A stretch of 64,000 nucleotides of DNA, taken from Nitrobacter vulgaris (GTDB taxonomy: Bacteria > Pseudomonadota > Alphaproteobacteria > Rhizobiales > Xanthobacteraceae). The stretch spans positions 62,001 to 126,000 of the forward strand of contig NZ_JAVDPZ010000002.1 of NCBI RefSeq assembly GCF_031453995.1. Direction: 5' to 3'. Position numbers and translations under genes: made by a program. The notes below the pieces were generated by a model. The model was not told the DNA's origin. It saw only the letters and a program-made list of their open reading frames with translations, and did no database searches. Positions within the stretch are counted from its first letter, which is position 1. Each line of letters starts with the position of its first letter. Positions 1 through 8,570 of this stretch are shown here, piece after piece.

Positions 1-10
1 GAACGTTGCG

Positions 11-694
11 ATGCCTGCGCTGTTCTGCATCGACGGGCTGGCTGGCGAACTAATTGAGAGCGCTTGCGAGAAGGCGCTGTTCGGGATGCCCGATACGGCG
101 GCAGCCGCCGTTTCCTATGTTGCTTCGGAAATCAGCCGACTAAGGTCATTCGGCGACGTCGCTGCCGCCAATAGCGCCATGTCGCCGGAGTTAGAGGCAC
201 TGCGGCGAGCGATCGAACGCGACCGTTATGGTCTGGTCGCCCATGTGTTGGTTGCGCGCGATCATTGCCAGCCGTCAGAATGTCCGGCTTTCCAATCGCT
301 GACTGATCACAGTCGGATTGCAGCGAACATGGAGGAGCAGCTCTACGAAAAAATGGTGATGCGTCACGCATCGTCCTGGAACGCGCCAGCGGCAGCGACG
401 CAGGCGGCCGAACCCGATCCGCCGGCGACGCCGACGCTCGCATCGGAGCCGACTGGCAAACCGACGACCATCGACTATCCGACCGCCGCGTCTATTCCAC
501 CGATCAACATCATGACACCCGAGCCGGCGACGGGTACGGCGGCGGCCCCGCCAGCTTCGTCTTCGGCGGCCGCGCAGGCAACTCCGAAGCCGCGTCAACC
601 GCATCCGACCGCGAAGAAGCCACCCGCACCGAAGCCGCACGCGGCACCGCCCGTCAGCCTTACGCCTCCTGCAGCACCATCGGCGCAGAACTAA
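11..694 (+). CDS. Hypothetical protein with Pro/Ala-rich C-terminal half, possibly cut at its start by the window edge
   Basis: Not recognised. The reading frame is open from base 2, so the true start may lie before the window; the first ATG is at 11. Residues 1 to about 115 look globular and mainly helical, with several cysteines (for example CQPSEC near residue 86). The remaining 110 or so residues are low-complexity Pro/Ala/Thr/Lys sequence, typical of a flexible linker or periplasmic tail. No membrane segment is evident in the visible part. It lies 26 bases before the DUF1489 gene on the same strand, so the two may be co-transcribed. The G+C-rich tail makes long false frames on the other strand, so the coding call rests mainly on codon position bias and the clean stop. 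Confidence 0.5.
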   Translation: MPALFCIDGLAGELIESACEKALFGMPDTAAAAVSYVASEISRLRSFGDVAAANSAMSPELEALRRAIERDRYGLVAHVLVARDHCQPSECPAFQSLTDHSRIAANMEEQLYEKMVMRHASSWNAPAAATQAAEPDPPATPTLASEPTGKPTTIDYPTAASIPPINIMTPEPATGTAAAPPASSSAAAQATPKPRQPHPTAKKPPAPKPHAAPPVSLTPPAAPSAQN

Positions 695-720
695 AGCTCC
701 GTTCAACAACTATCGCTGAC

Positions 721-1158
721 ATGCACCTCAACCTGGTCAAACTCGCCGTAGGCTGCGAATCCGTAAACGAGCTCAAGGGCTGGATAGCGGAGCGCATGAA
801 GCAGGCGACCCGGAAAGGGTTGCCGCGCCATCATGTCCACATCACCCGGATGACACCGAAACGCGGCAAGGAATTGCTCGCGGGCGGCTCGCTTTATTGG
901 GTCATCAAAGGTGAAATCGCGGCCCGGGAGAAGCTGATCGGCATCGAGCCGTTCCGCGACGGGGACGGCGTCGGTCGATGTCGTTTGGTCATGCAGCCGA
1001 AGGTAGTTGCCGTCAGGCCGCGCCCGATGCGCCCGTTTCAGGGGTGGCGTTATCTATCCGTTGCGGATGCCCCTCCCGACCTCGGCAGCAACGCCGCGAG
1101 CGTCGCGGCGATGCCCGAGCCCCTGCGCCGCGAATTGCGCGATCTGGGGCTGCTGTAA
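721..1158 (+). CDS. DUF1489 family protein
   Basis: A 145-residue protein matching the alphaproteobacterial DUF1489 family in length and in its conserved core: an N-terminal LVKLAVG strand, a central RMTPKRG block around residue 44, the YWVIKG block around residue 60 and a late RPFQGWRYL motif. The biochemical role of the family is unknown; members are small soluble proteins found almost throughout Rhizobiales. The start is an ATG 26 bases after the preceding stop. The gene converges with panC, whose stop codon lies only 22 bases away on the other strand. Family membership is from memory of the motifs, not from a search. Confidence 0.75.
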   Translation: MHLNLVKLAVGCESVNELKGWIAERMKQATRKGLPRHHVHITRMTPKRGKELLAGGSLYWVIKGEIAAREKLIGIEPFRDGDGVGRCRLVMQPKVVAVRPRPMRPFQGWRYLSVADAPPDLGSNAASVAAMPEPLRRELRDLGLL

Positions 1159-1180
1159 GCTGGAACAAGCGGGCGGGGAA

Positions 1181-2032
1181 CTAAACGCCGATGTTGTCGA
1201 TCAAACGGGTGGCCCCGATTTTCGCCGCGACCAGGAACCTGACCGGACCATCCTTTATCGAACGAACCGGTGACAGCGTTTCGGCGTGGCGGGCTTCGAA
1301 ATAATCGAGCGAGAAGCCCGCGTCCTCGATCGTTCTTGCCCCATCGGCCAAGACGGCTTCGAGATGATTGCCCTTTCGTAACCGCTCCGCCGCATCCTTC
1401 ATGACGCTATAGAGCGTCGGTGCGACAGCGCGCTGCTCGATCGACAGGTAGACGTTACGTGACGACATCGCGAGCCCGTCTCGTTCGCGCACGATCGGAA
1501 CTCCAATGATTTTCACGCCAAGATTGAGATCAGCCGCCATTCGCGTCACGACCTTGAGTTGCTGATAGTCCTTCTGACCAAACAGGGCGAGATCCGGCCG
1601 GCATTGAATGAACAGCTTGCCGACGACAGTGGTGACGCCACCGAAAAAATGCGGTCGGAAACGATCTTCAAGACCCGCCATGGCTGGTCCTTCAGTCGAT
1701 ATCCGGGTCGCGAAGCCTTGCGGGTACATGGCGCTGACGTCCGGATGCCATACCAGGTCGACCTTTGCCTCGGCGAGTTTGGCCATGTCGGCCTTCCAAG
1801 TTCGCGGGTACGATCCAAAATCTTCATGCGGCGCGAACTGGGTCGGGTTTACGAAAATTGAAACGACAACCTTTGACGCGCGCCGCTTTGCCTGACGCAC
1901 CAGCGCCAGATGCCCTTCGTGAAGGGCGCCCATGGTCGGCACTAAGGCAATGGTTGCTCGCCGAGCCCGCAGGCGCTCCAGGGCGCGGCGCAGCGAGGGA
2001 AGCGTACGGACGACGATGGGAGCGGTTGGCAT
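1181..2032 (-). CDS. panC: Pantothenate synthetase
   Basis: Condenses pantoate with beta-alanine using ATP, through a pantoyl-adenylate intermediate, to give pantothenate, the precursor of coenzyme A; cytosolic. The 283 residues match the usual length. Visible motifs are PTMGALHEGH (residues 32-41), which is the nucleotide-binding HIGH-like signature, FVNPTQF, FFGGVTTVV, FGQKDYQQL and MSSRNVYLS, all in canonical order. No Shine-Dalgarno is obvious upstream of the ATG. The gene stands alone on the minus strand; panB is not in the window. Confidence 0.96.
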   Translation of the reverse strand: MPTAPIVVRTLPSLRRALERLRARRATIALVPTMGALHEGHLALVRQAKRRASKVVVSIFVNPTQFAPHEDFGSYPRTWKADMAKLAEAKVDLVWHPDVSAMYPQGFATRISTEGPAMAGLEDRFRPHFFGGVTTVVGKLFIQCRPDLALFGQKDYQQLKVVTRMAADLNLGVKIIGVPIVRERDGLAMSSRNVYLSIEQRAVAPTLYSVMKDAAERLRKGNHLEAVLADGARTIEDAGFSLDYFEARHAETLSPVRSIKDGPVRFLVAAKIGATRLIDNIGV

Positions 2033-2204
2033 TGCTGTTCGGTGATAGATCTTAGGGCGCGGCTTGAGCTGCGGCGAAAAGCGAACCTTATCAGGCTCGA
2101 TCCTGCATCGCCATTCAGACGCACCTGGATTTCGAGCGATTTGGCGGCGACGGTGGGCGATGCAAGGTATAATCCGCGATTGGCGGCACGGCTTTTTGCC
2201 TTAC

Positions 2205-2224
2205 ATGTCATGTCCATATGACAT
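2205..2224. promoter_or_regulatory. Perfect 7-bp inverted repeat, operator-like, upstream of panC
   Basis: ATGTCAT, a 6-base spacer, then ATGACAT form a dyad in the 379-bp gap between the divergent panC (start 2032) and the VWA gene (start 2412). Its size and spacing fit a dimeric repressor site, but no regulator can be named. The rest of the gap (2033-2411) shows no gene I can support. Confidence 0.3.
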
Positions 2225-2411
2225 AAATCCTCGACAAAAGCCGGAAGAGTTCTGGCAGCTGAACTGCTCGATTCCCACTCACGGTTGACCGGCGGAGAAA
2301 GAACCGGACGTGGGCTTGGTTTGATCGGGCAGCCGGCTCTCCAGCAGATGCGCACCGCTTGAATTGTCAGCGGTTTGCGCCACATAGTGCCTTTAATCCT
2401 TGCGAGTCTCT

Positions 2412-3188
2412 ATGTCCTACGATCCGGAGTCGCTGAAACACCCCCCGAACCCGTCGACCTGCCGGAGCCAGCTGTCCGACAGAAGCGCTCCGCTGCCTGA
2501 CGTAAAATCCTCGTCGTCGTCCGATATCGCCGCATTCGTCGCCAAGGCGCGCTCGATGTCACCTCATTCGGCAGGCGGCCATGGCAGGCTGATGTTCGCG
2601 CTCGACGCTACCATGAGCCGGCAGCCGACGTGGGACATGGCCTGCGCCCTTCAGGCCGACATGTTTCGCGAAGCGGTCGGCATCGGTAGCCTCGACATTC
2701 GCCTTGTCTACTATCGCGGGCTCAACGAATGTCGCTCGAGCGGCTGGATATCCGACAGTGCAAAGCTCGCAAGGTTGATGAGCACCATCGATTGCCGCGG
2801 CGGCAACAGCCAGATCGGCAAAGTTCTCTCGCACGCCCGCAGCGAAGCGGTCGCTTCCGGTATCAAGGCCGTTGTATTTGTCGGCGACGCGATGGAAGAA
2901 CCGGTCGACGATCTTTGTGCGAAGGCTGGGGAATTGGGATTATTGAAAGTCCCTGTGTTCATGTTCCAGGAAGGACATGATGCGATTGCCGAGCAGGCCT
3001 TTCGCGAAATCGCGCGGCTGACCGGCGGCGCCTGGTGTCGTTTCGATCCCGGTGCGGCGAGCCAGTTGCGCGAACTGCTTCGTGCAGCAGCGGCTTATGC
3101 AGCAGGCGGCCGGGAAGCCTTGCAACGGCTGTCGACGACGGTAACAAGTGCGACCCGGCTATTGGGACAGATGAAATTAGCTCCGTAG
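2412..3188 (+). CDS. von Willebrand factor A (VWA) domain protein
   Basis: A protein of 258 residues. The first 50 are Ser/Pro-rich and probably disordered; the rest reads as one VWA fold. FALDATMSR fits the metal-ion-dependent adhesion site (D-x-T-x-S), VVFVGDAMEE is the later strand with its acidic residues, and EIARLTGGAW near the end is typical of bacterial VWA proteins of this size. There is no signal peptide, so it is presumably cytosolic. I chose ATG 2412 over the TTG at 2400. The next gene, 85 bases downstream on the same strand, encodes a membrane J-domain protein, which suggests a shared chaperone-like or assembly role. That link is inference. Confidence 0.75.
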   Translation: MSYDPESLKHPPNPSTCRSQLSDRSAPLPDVKSSSSSDIAAFVAKARSMSPHSAGGHGRLMFALDATMSRQPTWDMACALQADMFREAVGIGSLDIRLVYYRGLNECRSSGWISDSAKLARLMSTIDCRGGNSQIGKVLSHARSEAVASGIKAVVFVGDAMEEPVDDLCAKAGELGLLKVPVFMFQEGHDAIAEQAFREIARLTGGAWCRFDPGAASQLRELLRAAAAYAAGGREALQRLSTTVTSATRLLGQMKLAP

Positions 3189-3273
3189 CCCGGATTTCGT
3201 AGCGTCTCTATGCCTCTGTAACCGCTGCCTACAACCGCTTTCTTTGACTGCGTCGAACCACTATTTATCCACC

Positions 3274-3996
3274 ATGCCGACCCTGATAGCAGGCCTCTTC
3301 ACCTTCATTTTTCTGTATTTGCTGCTTCAATTGTTGCGGGCAGCAAATCCGGCTGTACTGGCGCGAGCTATCAGGCTCGCCGGTGGCATCATAGCGTTCG
3401 CGATGGCAGCTTTCATCGGCATCAAGGGAGAATTGGCGCTTGCGTTGCCGCTGGCGGCTCTCGGTGTCGGACTTTTGGGCTGGTCATCGTCAGGCATGTC
3501 CTTTTTCGCCAGGCTTTTCGGCGCAGGAAAGCAGCATACGACCACCGGACATACTTCCCAGGTTCGCTCGCAGTTCCTCGATATGGTCCTGGATCACGAT
3601 AGCGGTCGTCTCGGCGGAAGGATCATTGACGGACCCGACGCCGGCCGCTCACTGGATGATTTCGACCTGCCTCAGCTTCTCGCAATGATGACCGGCTTTG
3701 ACGCGGAGAGCTGCGCGTTACTTGAAACTTATCTGGACCGCCGGTTTCCCGCCTGGCGTCAAAACGCGCATGGCGATCCGGCAGGGGGGGGGAGCCACGC
3801 GTCGCCGGGCGGCAAAATGACGAACGAGGAGGCCTATCAGATCCTTGGCTTGGAGCCGGGGGCGGGAGAGGACGACATTCGTCGTGCGCATCGGGGGTTG
3901 ATGAAGAAACTGCATCCCGATCAGGGGGGGTCGACGTATCTGGCGGCCCGGGTAAACGCGGCCAAGGATACTTTGCTTCGCACTCATCGCAGCTAA
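3274..3996 (+). CDS. Membrane-anchored J-domain (DnaJ-like) protein
   Basis: A protein of 240 residues. The N-terminus has a hydrophobic segment (about residues 4-22, LIAGLFTFIFLYLLLQLL) and two further apolar stretches up to about residue 80. A linker follows, then a C-terminal J domain beginning near EEAYQILGLEPGA, with the invariant HPD in KKLHPDQGG. J domains stimulate Hsp70 (DnaK) ATPase, so this protein probably recruits DnaK to the inner membrane, with the topology of DjlA/Tim14-type proteins. ATG 3274 is preferred over TTG 3244 because it places the hydrophobic segment at the N-terminus. Two homopolymeric G runs (nine Gs at 3784-3792 and seven at 3924-3930) lie in the coding sequence just before and inside the J domain. 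Confidence 0.82.
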   Translation: MPTLIAGLFTFIFLYLLLQLLRAANPAVLARAIRLAGGIIAFAMAAFIGIKGELALALPLAALGVGLLGWSSSGMSFFARLFGAGKQHTTTGHTSQVRSQFLDMVLDHDSGRLGGRIIDGPDAGRSLDDFDLPQLLAMMTGFDAESCALLETYLDRRFPAWRQNAHGDPAGGGSHASPGGKMTNEEAYQILGLEPGAGEDDIRRAHRGLMKKLHPDQGGSTYLAARVNAAKDTLLRTHRS

Positions 3997-4167
3997 CTCC
4001 AACAACGCTACCAAACGCTACACTGCGAGTTGCTTCTATCTTTCTGTCGGACGAGGCCCCGTTTTCGCCCGCCGTTGTCCGGCGGGTCGATCGTTGCTTG
4101 GATATTATCCGCTAATTCTTGACGAGTGGTTTGCGCGGGGTGGCTTCGGGCGCAGATGACCTAGAGT

Positions 4168-4260
4168 CCCGTTTCTGACGGAATCAGAAGCGGGGCTGAA
4201 TGATTTTGATCAAACGGGTTTTCTTCCCGCGAACCGAAATCAACTTCGCTCGAAAACGCT
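4168..4260. repeat. Interspersed intergenic repeat, copy A
   Basis: Part of the 310-bp gap between the J-domain gene and the carboxypeptidase gene (3997-4306), which otherwise shows no gene. It contains TGATTTTGATCAAACGGG, TTTTCTTCCCGCGAACC and CTTCGCTCGAAAACGCT. The same blocks recur at 33897-33990 and, in part, at 12099-12158 and 20050-20188. It resembles a dispersed repeat common between genes in Bradyrhizobiaceae. Confidence 0.65.
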
Positions 4261-4306
4261 ATTAGCCTGGATCAATCCTGACTCGCATACAATACGGGCT
4301 GGGCGA

Positions 4307-6061
4307 TCAGTTTTTGATTGTGATGCAGGATATATCCGAACGCTTCAGGGTGCGGCACGCGGCTTCGGCTTCGTCGCGGTCGAGGCCGGCGAAGCGGGCG
4401 CGATAGAGTTTCTTGTTTCCCTTGCCTACAGACTCAGTGAAGGGATCGGCCTTGCCCAACATCTTGGGGGCGCGACCTCGGGCCGTATCGAGACGCTCAC
4501 GCGCCTGGCTTTCCGTTTCCAGTGCACCAACCTGAATGATCCAGCCCGAATGCGATGCCACTGGTTTCAGCGCGCCATTCTTCTGAACGGTCCGCGGTTG
4601 AACCTCTGCTCCTGAATCCGCATGAGCCATCGCCTGCTTTGTCGAAGAAGAAAGACTCGAAGCGGGGAGCACGCCCAAGATGCCCTGACCGTTGCCGAAG
4701 TTGGCAGGTTGCGGCGGTACATTCGCCCGCGCTACGACAGAGCCCGACGTTTCCGGTGCCCCATCGTGATCTGCTGTGGTGTTGCCGGCGGCCGGCGACA
4801 CAGAGGGGGCCGGCCCGGCCGAAGCCAGTCTAACCGATTTTGCCTTGACCTGCACCGTTTTGACCCGCACCGGCTTCATAGGTTCGGTGGCGCCGGGAAC
4901 GGCGTCGATGGGCTGGGTCTTGATAACGCCACTCATCAAAGCAGCGGGTTCGGATACAGGCCTTTTCGGGGGCGGCGCAGCGTTCGAAGCCGTTATCAGC
5001 GAGCGAGCGGGACGTTCGGGCGGCAGCGTGACGGGTTCGGGCACATTGGACGCGACTTGAACAGCACCGTCCACTTGCGTCACGCCAGTGGGCCGTGACC
5101 GCGCCTGATCTTCAGCCGCTTTCGCATTGGCCTCCGCCATACTGCTTTCGGCAATAGCGGCAACCGTCCGCCGCGTTGAAGCCATCTCAAGATTTTGGGC
5201 CAGCAGTTGGCGCATGGTCGCATCGCGTGAACCGCCGCTGCGACCGCCAAGAACGACGCCGACGAGGTGGCGATTGCCGCGCCTGAGGTTGGTGACCAAG
5301 TTGAAGCCGGAGGCTCGAATATAACCGGTCTTGATTCCATCGACGCCATCTACGCTGCCGAGCAAATGGTTATGGCCCCGAATGGTGCGACCGCGGAACG
5401 TGAATGAGGTGGTCGCGAAGTAACGGTAGTAACGCGGGAAACGATCTTGCAAGGCACGGCCAAGCGTCGCCTGATCCCGCGCGGTGGTGATTTGATCGTC
5501 GTCGGGAAGACCTGAAGCGTTCCGATAGACCGTCCGCGTCATGCCGAGCGCGCGGGCCTTCCGCGTCATCATTCTGGCGAAGTCGTCTTCGTCCCCTGCG
5601 ATCGCCTCGGAGATTACGACCGCCGCGTCGTTAGCGGATTTCGTCACCAGTCCTTTGATCGCATCTTCGACGCGGATGGTCTGACCCTGCTGCAGACCGA
5701 GCTTCGTCGGATCCTGTGAAGCCGCGTGCGCTGAGACGCGCATCTCGGTGTCGAGGCCGATCTTGCCGGAATCCAGACGCTCAAAAAGCATATAGAGCGT
5801 CATCATTTTGGTGAGAGATGCCGGATGACGAAGACTGTCAGGATTAGTGGACGACAGCGTCGCTCCGGAATTGGCATCCACAACGATCGAAGCGAATGGC
5901 GGATTGTAGCTATGCCGCTCCTGCTGCTGATGATGGCGATGGTGGTGACGGGCACGCCGCGCATTCGCCTGATCGATCGTAAAAACGACCGCGACTATCG
6001 CTGCAAGTCCGAATGCGCCAACGCGCATCGCGCGCGAGGAAGCCAAGGTGGTGTGAAGCAT
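4307..6061 (-). CDS. D-alanyl-D-alanine carboxypeptidase (peptidase S11) with C-terminal SPOR domain
   Basis: Periplasmic penicillin-binding protein that trims the terminal D-alanine from peptidoglycan stem peptides. After a signal peptide (about residues 10-35) and a His-rich patch, the S11 catalytic domain shows all three active-site motifs: SLTK (S-x-x-K), SAN (S-x-N) and KTGY (K-T-G). A long Pro/Ala/Val-rich linker follows. The last 75 or so residues (from SGWIIQVGA) form a SPOR domain, which binds denuded glycan strands at division septa, so septal targeting is likely. Start chosen at ATG 6061, which has GGGGAAG five bases upstream; ATG 6079 has no such site. Length is about 584 residues, longer than plain DacF-type enzymes because of the linker and SPOR. 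Confidence 0.92.
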   Translation of the reverse strand: MLHTTLASSRAMRVGAFGLAAIVAVVFTIDQANARRARHHHRHHQQQERHSYNPPFASIVVDANSGATLSSTNPDSLRHPASLTKMMTLYMLFERLDSGKIGLDTEMRVSAHAASQDPTKLGLQQGQTIRVEDAIKGLVTKSANDAAVVISEAIAGDEDDFARMMTRKARALGMTRTVYRNASGLPDDDQITTARDQATLGRALQDRFPRYYRYFATTSFTFRGRTIRGHNHLLGSVDGVDGIKTGYIRASGFNLVTNLRRGNRHLVGVVLGGRSGGSRDATMRQLLAQNLEMASTRRTVAAIAESSMAEANAKAAEDQARSRPTGVTQVDGAVQVASNVPEPVTLPPERPARSLITASNAAPPPKRPVSEPAALMSGVIKTQPIDAVPGATEPMKPVRVKTVQVKAKSVRLASAGPAPSVSPAAGNTTADHDGAPETSGSVVARANVPPQPANFGNGQGILGVLPASSLSSSTKQAMAHADSGAEVQPRTVQKNGALKPVASHSGWIIQVGALETESQARERLDTARGRAPKMLGKADPFTESVGKGNKKLYRARFAGLDRDEAEAACRTLKRSDISCITIKN

Positions 6062-6330
6062 GTACTTCCCCGTCCCCATTTTCGACTCTAGTCACCGGTT
6101 CGTGAGGCAAAATTGTGCCCGACCGACTGATCTGGACGTTCAGCGCAAACCGGTTCTCTAGGCGAGGTGGCAGGTCAGATTGCCGTTCTGGCTAAGAGCC
6201 TGGTTCCATGGCATTTTTTGCCTTTGCCACGGGAAACGCTCAAGATTCGATTACCAGCGTAGGGGGCTGGAGTTTCGAAAGAGTTAAGCAACTGTTGATG
6301 ACGCGGGACGGGTTTGAATGAATGCGACGA

Positions 6331-6379
6331 TTGTGCAACGCACAATAATGCTTGAATTTATTGTGCATCGCACTATATT
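6331..6379 (+). promoter_or_regulatory. Phasin promoter with twin palindromic operator (probable PhaR sites)
   Basis: Two near-identical dyads, TTGTGCAACGCACAA (6331-6345, perfect) and TTGTGCATCGCACTA (6361-6375), start exactly 30 bp apart and so face the same side of the helix. A sigma-70-like promoter overlaps the second one: TTGAAT at 6352-6357, a 16-bp spacer, then TATATT at 6374-6379. TGC-N3-GCA dyads before phasin genes fit binding sites of PhaR, the polyhydroxyalkanoate-sensing repressor. The rest of the gap 6062-6330 shows nothing else I can name. Confidence 0.65.
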
Positions 6380-6426
6380 CGTATCAGATCAGCGGCTACT
6401 CCCGCTTTGTCACGAAAGGAATTATC

Positions 6427-6765
6427 ATGACCACGACTGAAGAGATCCAGCAGCAGGCCAAGGAACAGTTGGACGCCGCTGTCGCAACCGCGAGCAGCTT
6501 TCACAAGGGCGTTCAGGCCATCGCTGTAGCCTTTGGCGATTACACTCGAAAAACGGTTGAAGATGGCAACGCATTCACCGAGAAACTCGCTGGGGCGAAA
6601 TCGCTGGACCAAGCCGTAGCGGCGCAAACTGAATATGCCAAAACGGCCTACGAGACGTTCGTGAATGAGTCTCAAAAGATCGGCGGCCTCTACGCCGATC
6701 TCGCCAAACAAGCCTACAAGCCGCTTGAGGACTTTACAGCGAAGTTTGTTCCAGCAGCGCGCTAA
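6427..6765 (+). CDS. Phasin family protein
   Basis: A small (112-residue) amphipathic, almost wholly helical protein rich in Ala, Lys, Glu and Gln, with the phasin pattern (EEIQQQAKEQLDAAV, then KSLDQAVAAQTEYAKTAYE). Phasins coat polyhydroxyalkanoate granules and control their number and size; several Rhizobiales phasins also help other surface proteins bind. ATG 6427 follows the ribosome-binding site GAAAGGAATTATC; the longer frame from 6352 would start inside the promoter. A strong hairpin terminator follows at once, so the gene is a single-gene unit, consistent with its own tightly regulated promoter. No PHA synthase gene is in the window. Confidence 0.88.
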   Translation: MTTTEEIQQQAKEQLDAAVATASSFHKGVQAIAVAFGDYTRKTVEDGNAFTEKLAGAKSLDQAVAAQTEYAKTAYETFVNESQKIGGLYADLAKQAYKPLEDFTAKFVPAAR

Positions 6766-6788
6766 GAAAAAAATTCTCAAATAAGAAT

Positions 6789-6819
6789 AGCCCGGCCAAT
6801 ATCATCGGCCGGGCTTTTT
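6789..6819 (+). terminator. Rho-independent terminator of the phasin gene
   Basis: Perfect 9-bp stem AGCCCGGCC / GGCCGGGCT with a 9-base loop, followed by a T run. It lies 24 bases after the phasin stop and may also serve the convergent TadG-like gene, which ends at 6840. Confidence 0.88.
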
Positions 6820-6839
6820 GTTGTGCTACCGCGAGCGCG

Positions 6840-8570
6840 TTATTTGGCGATGCGCAGCTGCGAGATTTGTGTGAGAACGTTCTGAAAGGCGTCGGCAGTC
6901 TGCGTCGCCGATGTGATCATCTGAAAATTTCCGTCGGTGGCGCAGTTTTTGAGCACGTCCGATAGGGGATCCTTGCTGCCGACGTTGACCTGGATTGTAA
7001 AGACGACGACGCCGCTATCCTTGACTTTTTGGCACAGCAACGCCTGTCGCGCGTCGATACTGGACGCGCTCGTGTACCAGCGATTCTGCGTGTTCAGGCC
7101 GTCGGACAAAAGGACGATATAGTCCTGATAGACGTACGCCGCCTCTTTTCCGGGCGCCGCGATGGGACCGTTGGTCGTGCTGAGCGACTGCCAGCCCCAG
7201 GCAAGGCCGATACTCTGGTTAGTGTTGCCGCTGGGCGTCATCGCGTCGATCTGGTTTTTCAGATCGCCCCATGCGTAACTCATAGGCGTGATCGTGGCCG
7301 GGAGACAGTCTGTCCATTGTTCGGCATAGAACTTCGTGGAGGGCGCTGTGTCGCTGCCAACGGCCGTGGAGGGGGCGACATTTGAGATGTCGTGGTCTTG
7401 GTCGCGGTCGTTGATGCAACCGGTCCAGGTACTCCGCGCCGGTGCCGCAGCGGCAGTAGCAGCCGTCCCATCGCCACGCCAAAGGTGCGAGTAGGTCGTC
7501 GGTGTGCTGCAAACCTTGTTCTTGCCGCTTCCCGAGCAGGTGCAGTTACTGGTCGATCCACAACTTGCGCCCGAGCCGGAGGCAATGGTTTTTCCTGGCG
7601 TCGTAACAGTCGTGTAGCATCCATTGTAGAAAATGCCGGTCTTACCGGGAATTTTCTTGCCGCTATCCACGCTGGGGCAGATGTAACCTGCATAGGTTCC
7701 ACTCGAGGGAATTGTACTCGTGCTCTTTGCTCCGCTCAAAGTTGCGGGTCGATCCATGCAGGTGAAACCGTGATTGGTGTTTGTAAACGGGCAAGATGAT
7801 CCACCGATTGTGGTGTCCCAATTACTCGGCTTCGAACCTTTTTGACTGCTACCGAAAATGGTTTTGGTTGTGTCGAGGATTGGAGGTTCACCCTCCCACT
7901 CCGACCAATTCAGCCAAGCTGCGTTGACCTTGGCGGTTCCAACGTTGACGTCCTTTGCGAACGGAACGATTGAAATATAGACATCACCGGTGGTTTTGGA
8001 GAAAGCGGACAGCGAATCGATCATGTCCTTCGCGGCGGTTTGCAACGCCGACATTTTGCCGTTGGACGCCATCGAGCCGGTATTGTCCAACACCATCGCG
8101 ACCCTCATGCGCGAATTACCCCATGTGGATGTGGAACTGGTGCCGAAACTAAGTTCCGGAAAGCCCGCGACCTTCATGAAATCGGTTTTGATCGTGCCCT
8201 GTCCGGAGGCGAGGATCGTTGCCGCCGCCGATGACGTGCTCGGGGTATAGGTCGCGCTTACGGTCACGCCGAAAGCGGATTTGTCCGTATAAAGCGACGA
8301 AAAATACCGCTGCACCGCCTCCGTGATCTGTTGGGACGACATCGTCGGGTTCGCCGCAGCGTCTCTGGAAACCATGAGCACCGCTGAATCCATGGCCGCC
8401 TGCATCGAGGAGCGTGCGGCATTCGCCCGCGTGTAATCGACGGCGGCGCCCACGAAGCCTAATATCGGCAGAAGCGCGATCGCAAAAATAGGTGCGATGT
8501 TACCTCGAGAATCGCGACTAAAATGCCCGATTGAGTTGCGAGTCCGTTTGTAAATTGACGTCTCAGACAT
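6840..8570 (-). CDS. TadG-like pilus assembly protein with VWA domain
   Basis: A protein of 576 residues. Near the N-terminus, RGNIAPIFAIALLPILGFVGAAVDYTRA is the TadE/TadG membrane anchor typical of Flp pilus (tight adherence) minor pseudopilins. A VWA domain begins at VAMVLDNTGSM (MIDAS D-x-T-x-S) and is broken by a large insertion rich in Cys, Ser, Gly and Thr (about residues 240-400, with CSGSGKNKVC and a dozen cysteines), probably disulphide-bonded outside the cell. The VWA fold resumes at YIVLLSDGLNTQNRW. Start chosen at ATG 8570, next to the anchor. No other tad genes are nearby, so this is an orphan copy. A role in surface adhesion is inferred. Confidence 0.82.
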   Translation of the reverse strand: MSETSIYKRTRNSIGHFSRDSRGNIAPIFAIALLPILGFVGAAVDYTRANAARSSMQAAMDSAVLMVSRDAAANPTMSSQQITEAVQRYFSSLYTDKSAFGVTVSATYTPSTSSAAATILASGQGTIKTDFMKVAGFPELSFGTSSTSTWGNSRMRVAMVLDNTGSMASNGKMSALQTAAKDMIDSLSAFSKTTGDVYISIVPFAKDVNVGTAKVNAAWLNWSEWEGEPPILDTTKTIFGSSQKGSKPSNWDTTIGGSSCPFTNTNHGFTCMDRPATLSGAKSTSTIPSSGTYAGYICPSVDSGKKIPGKTGIFYNGCYTTVTTPGKTIASGSGASCGSTSNCTCSGSGKNKVCSTPTTYSHLWRGDGTAATAAAAPARSTWTGCINDRDQDHDISNVAPSTAVGSDTAPSTKFYAEQWTDCLPATITPMSYAWGDLKNQIDAMTPSGNTNQSIGLAWGWQSLSTTNGPIAAPGKEAAYVYQDYIVLLSDGLNTQNRWYTSASSIDARQALLCQKVKDSGVVVFTIQVNVGSKDPLSDVLKNCATDGNFQMITSATQTADAFQNVLTQISQLRIAK

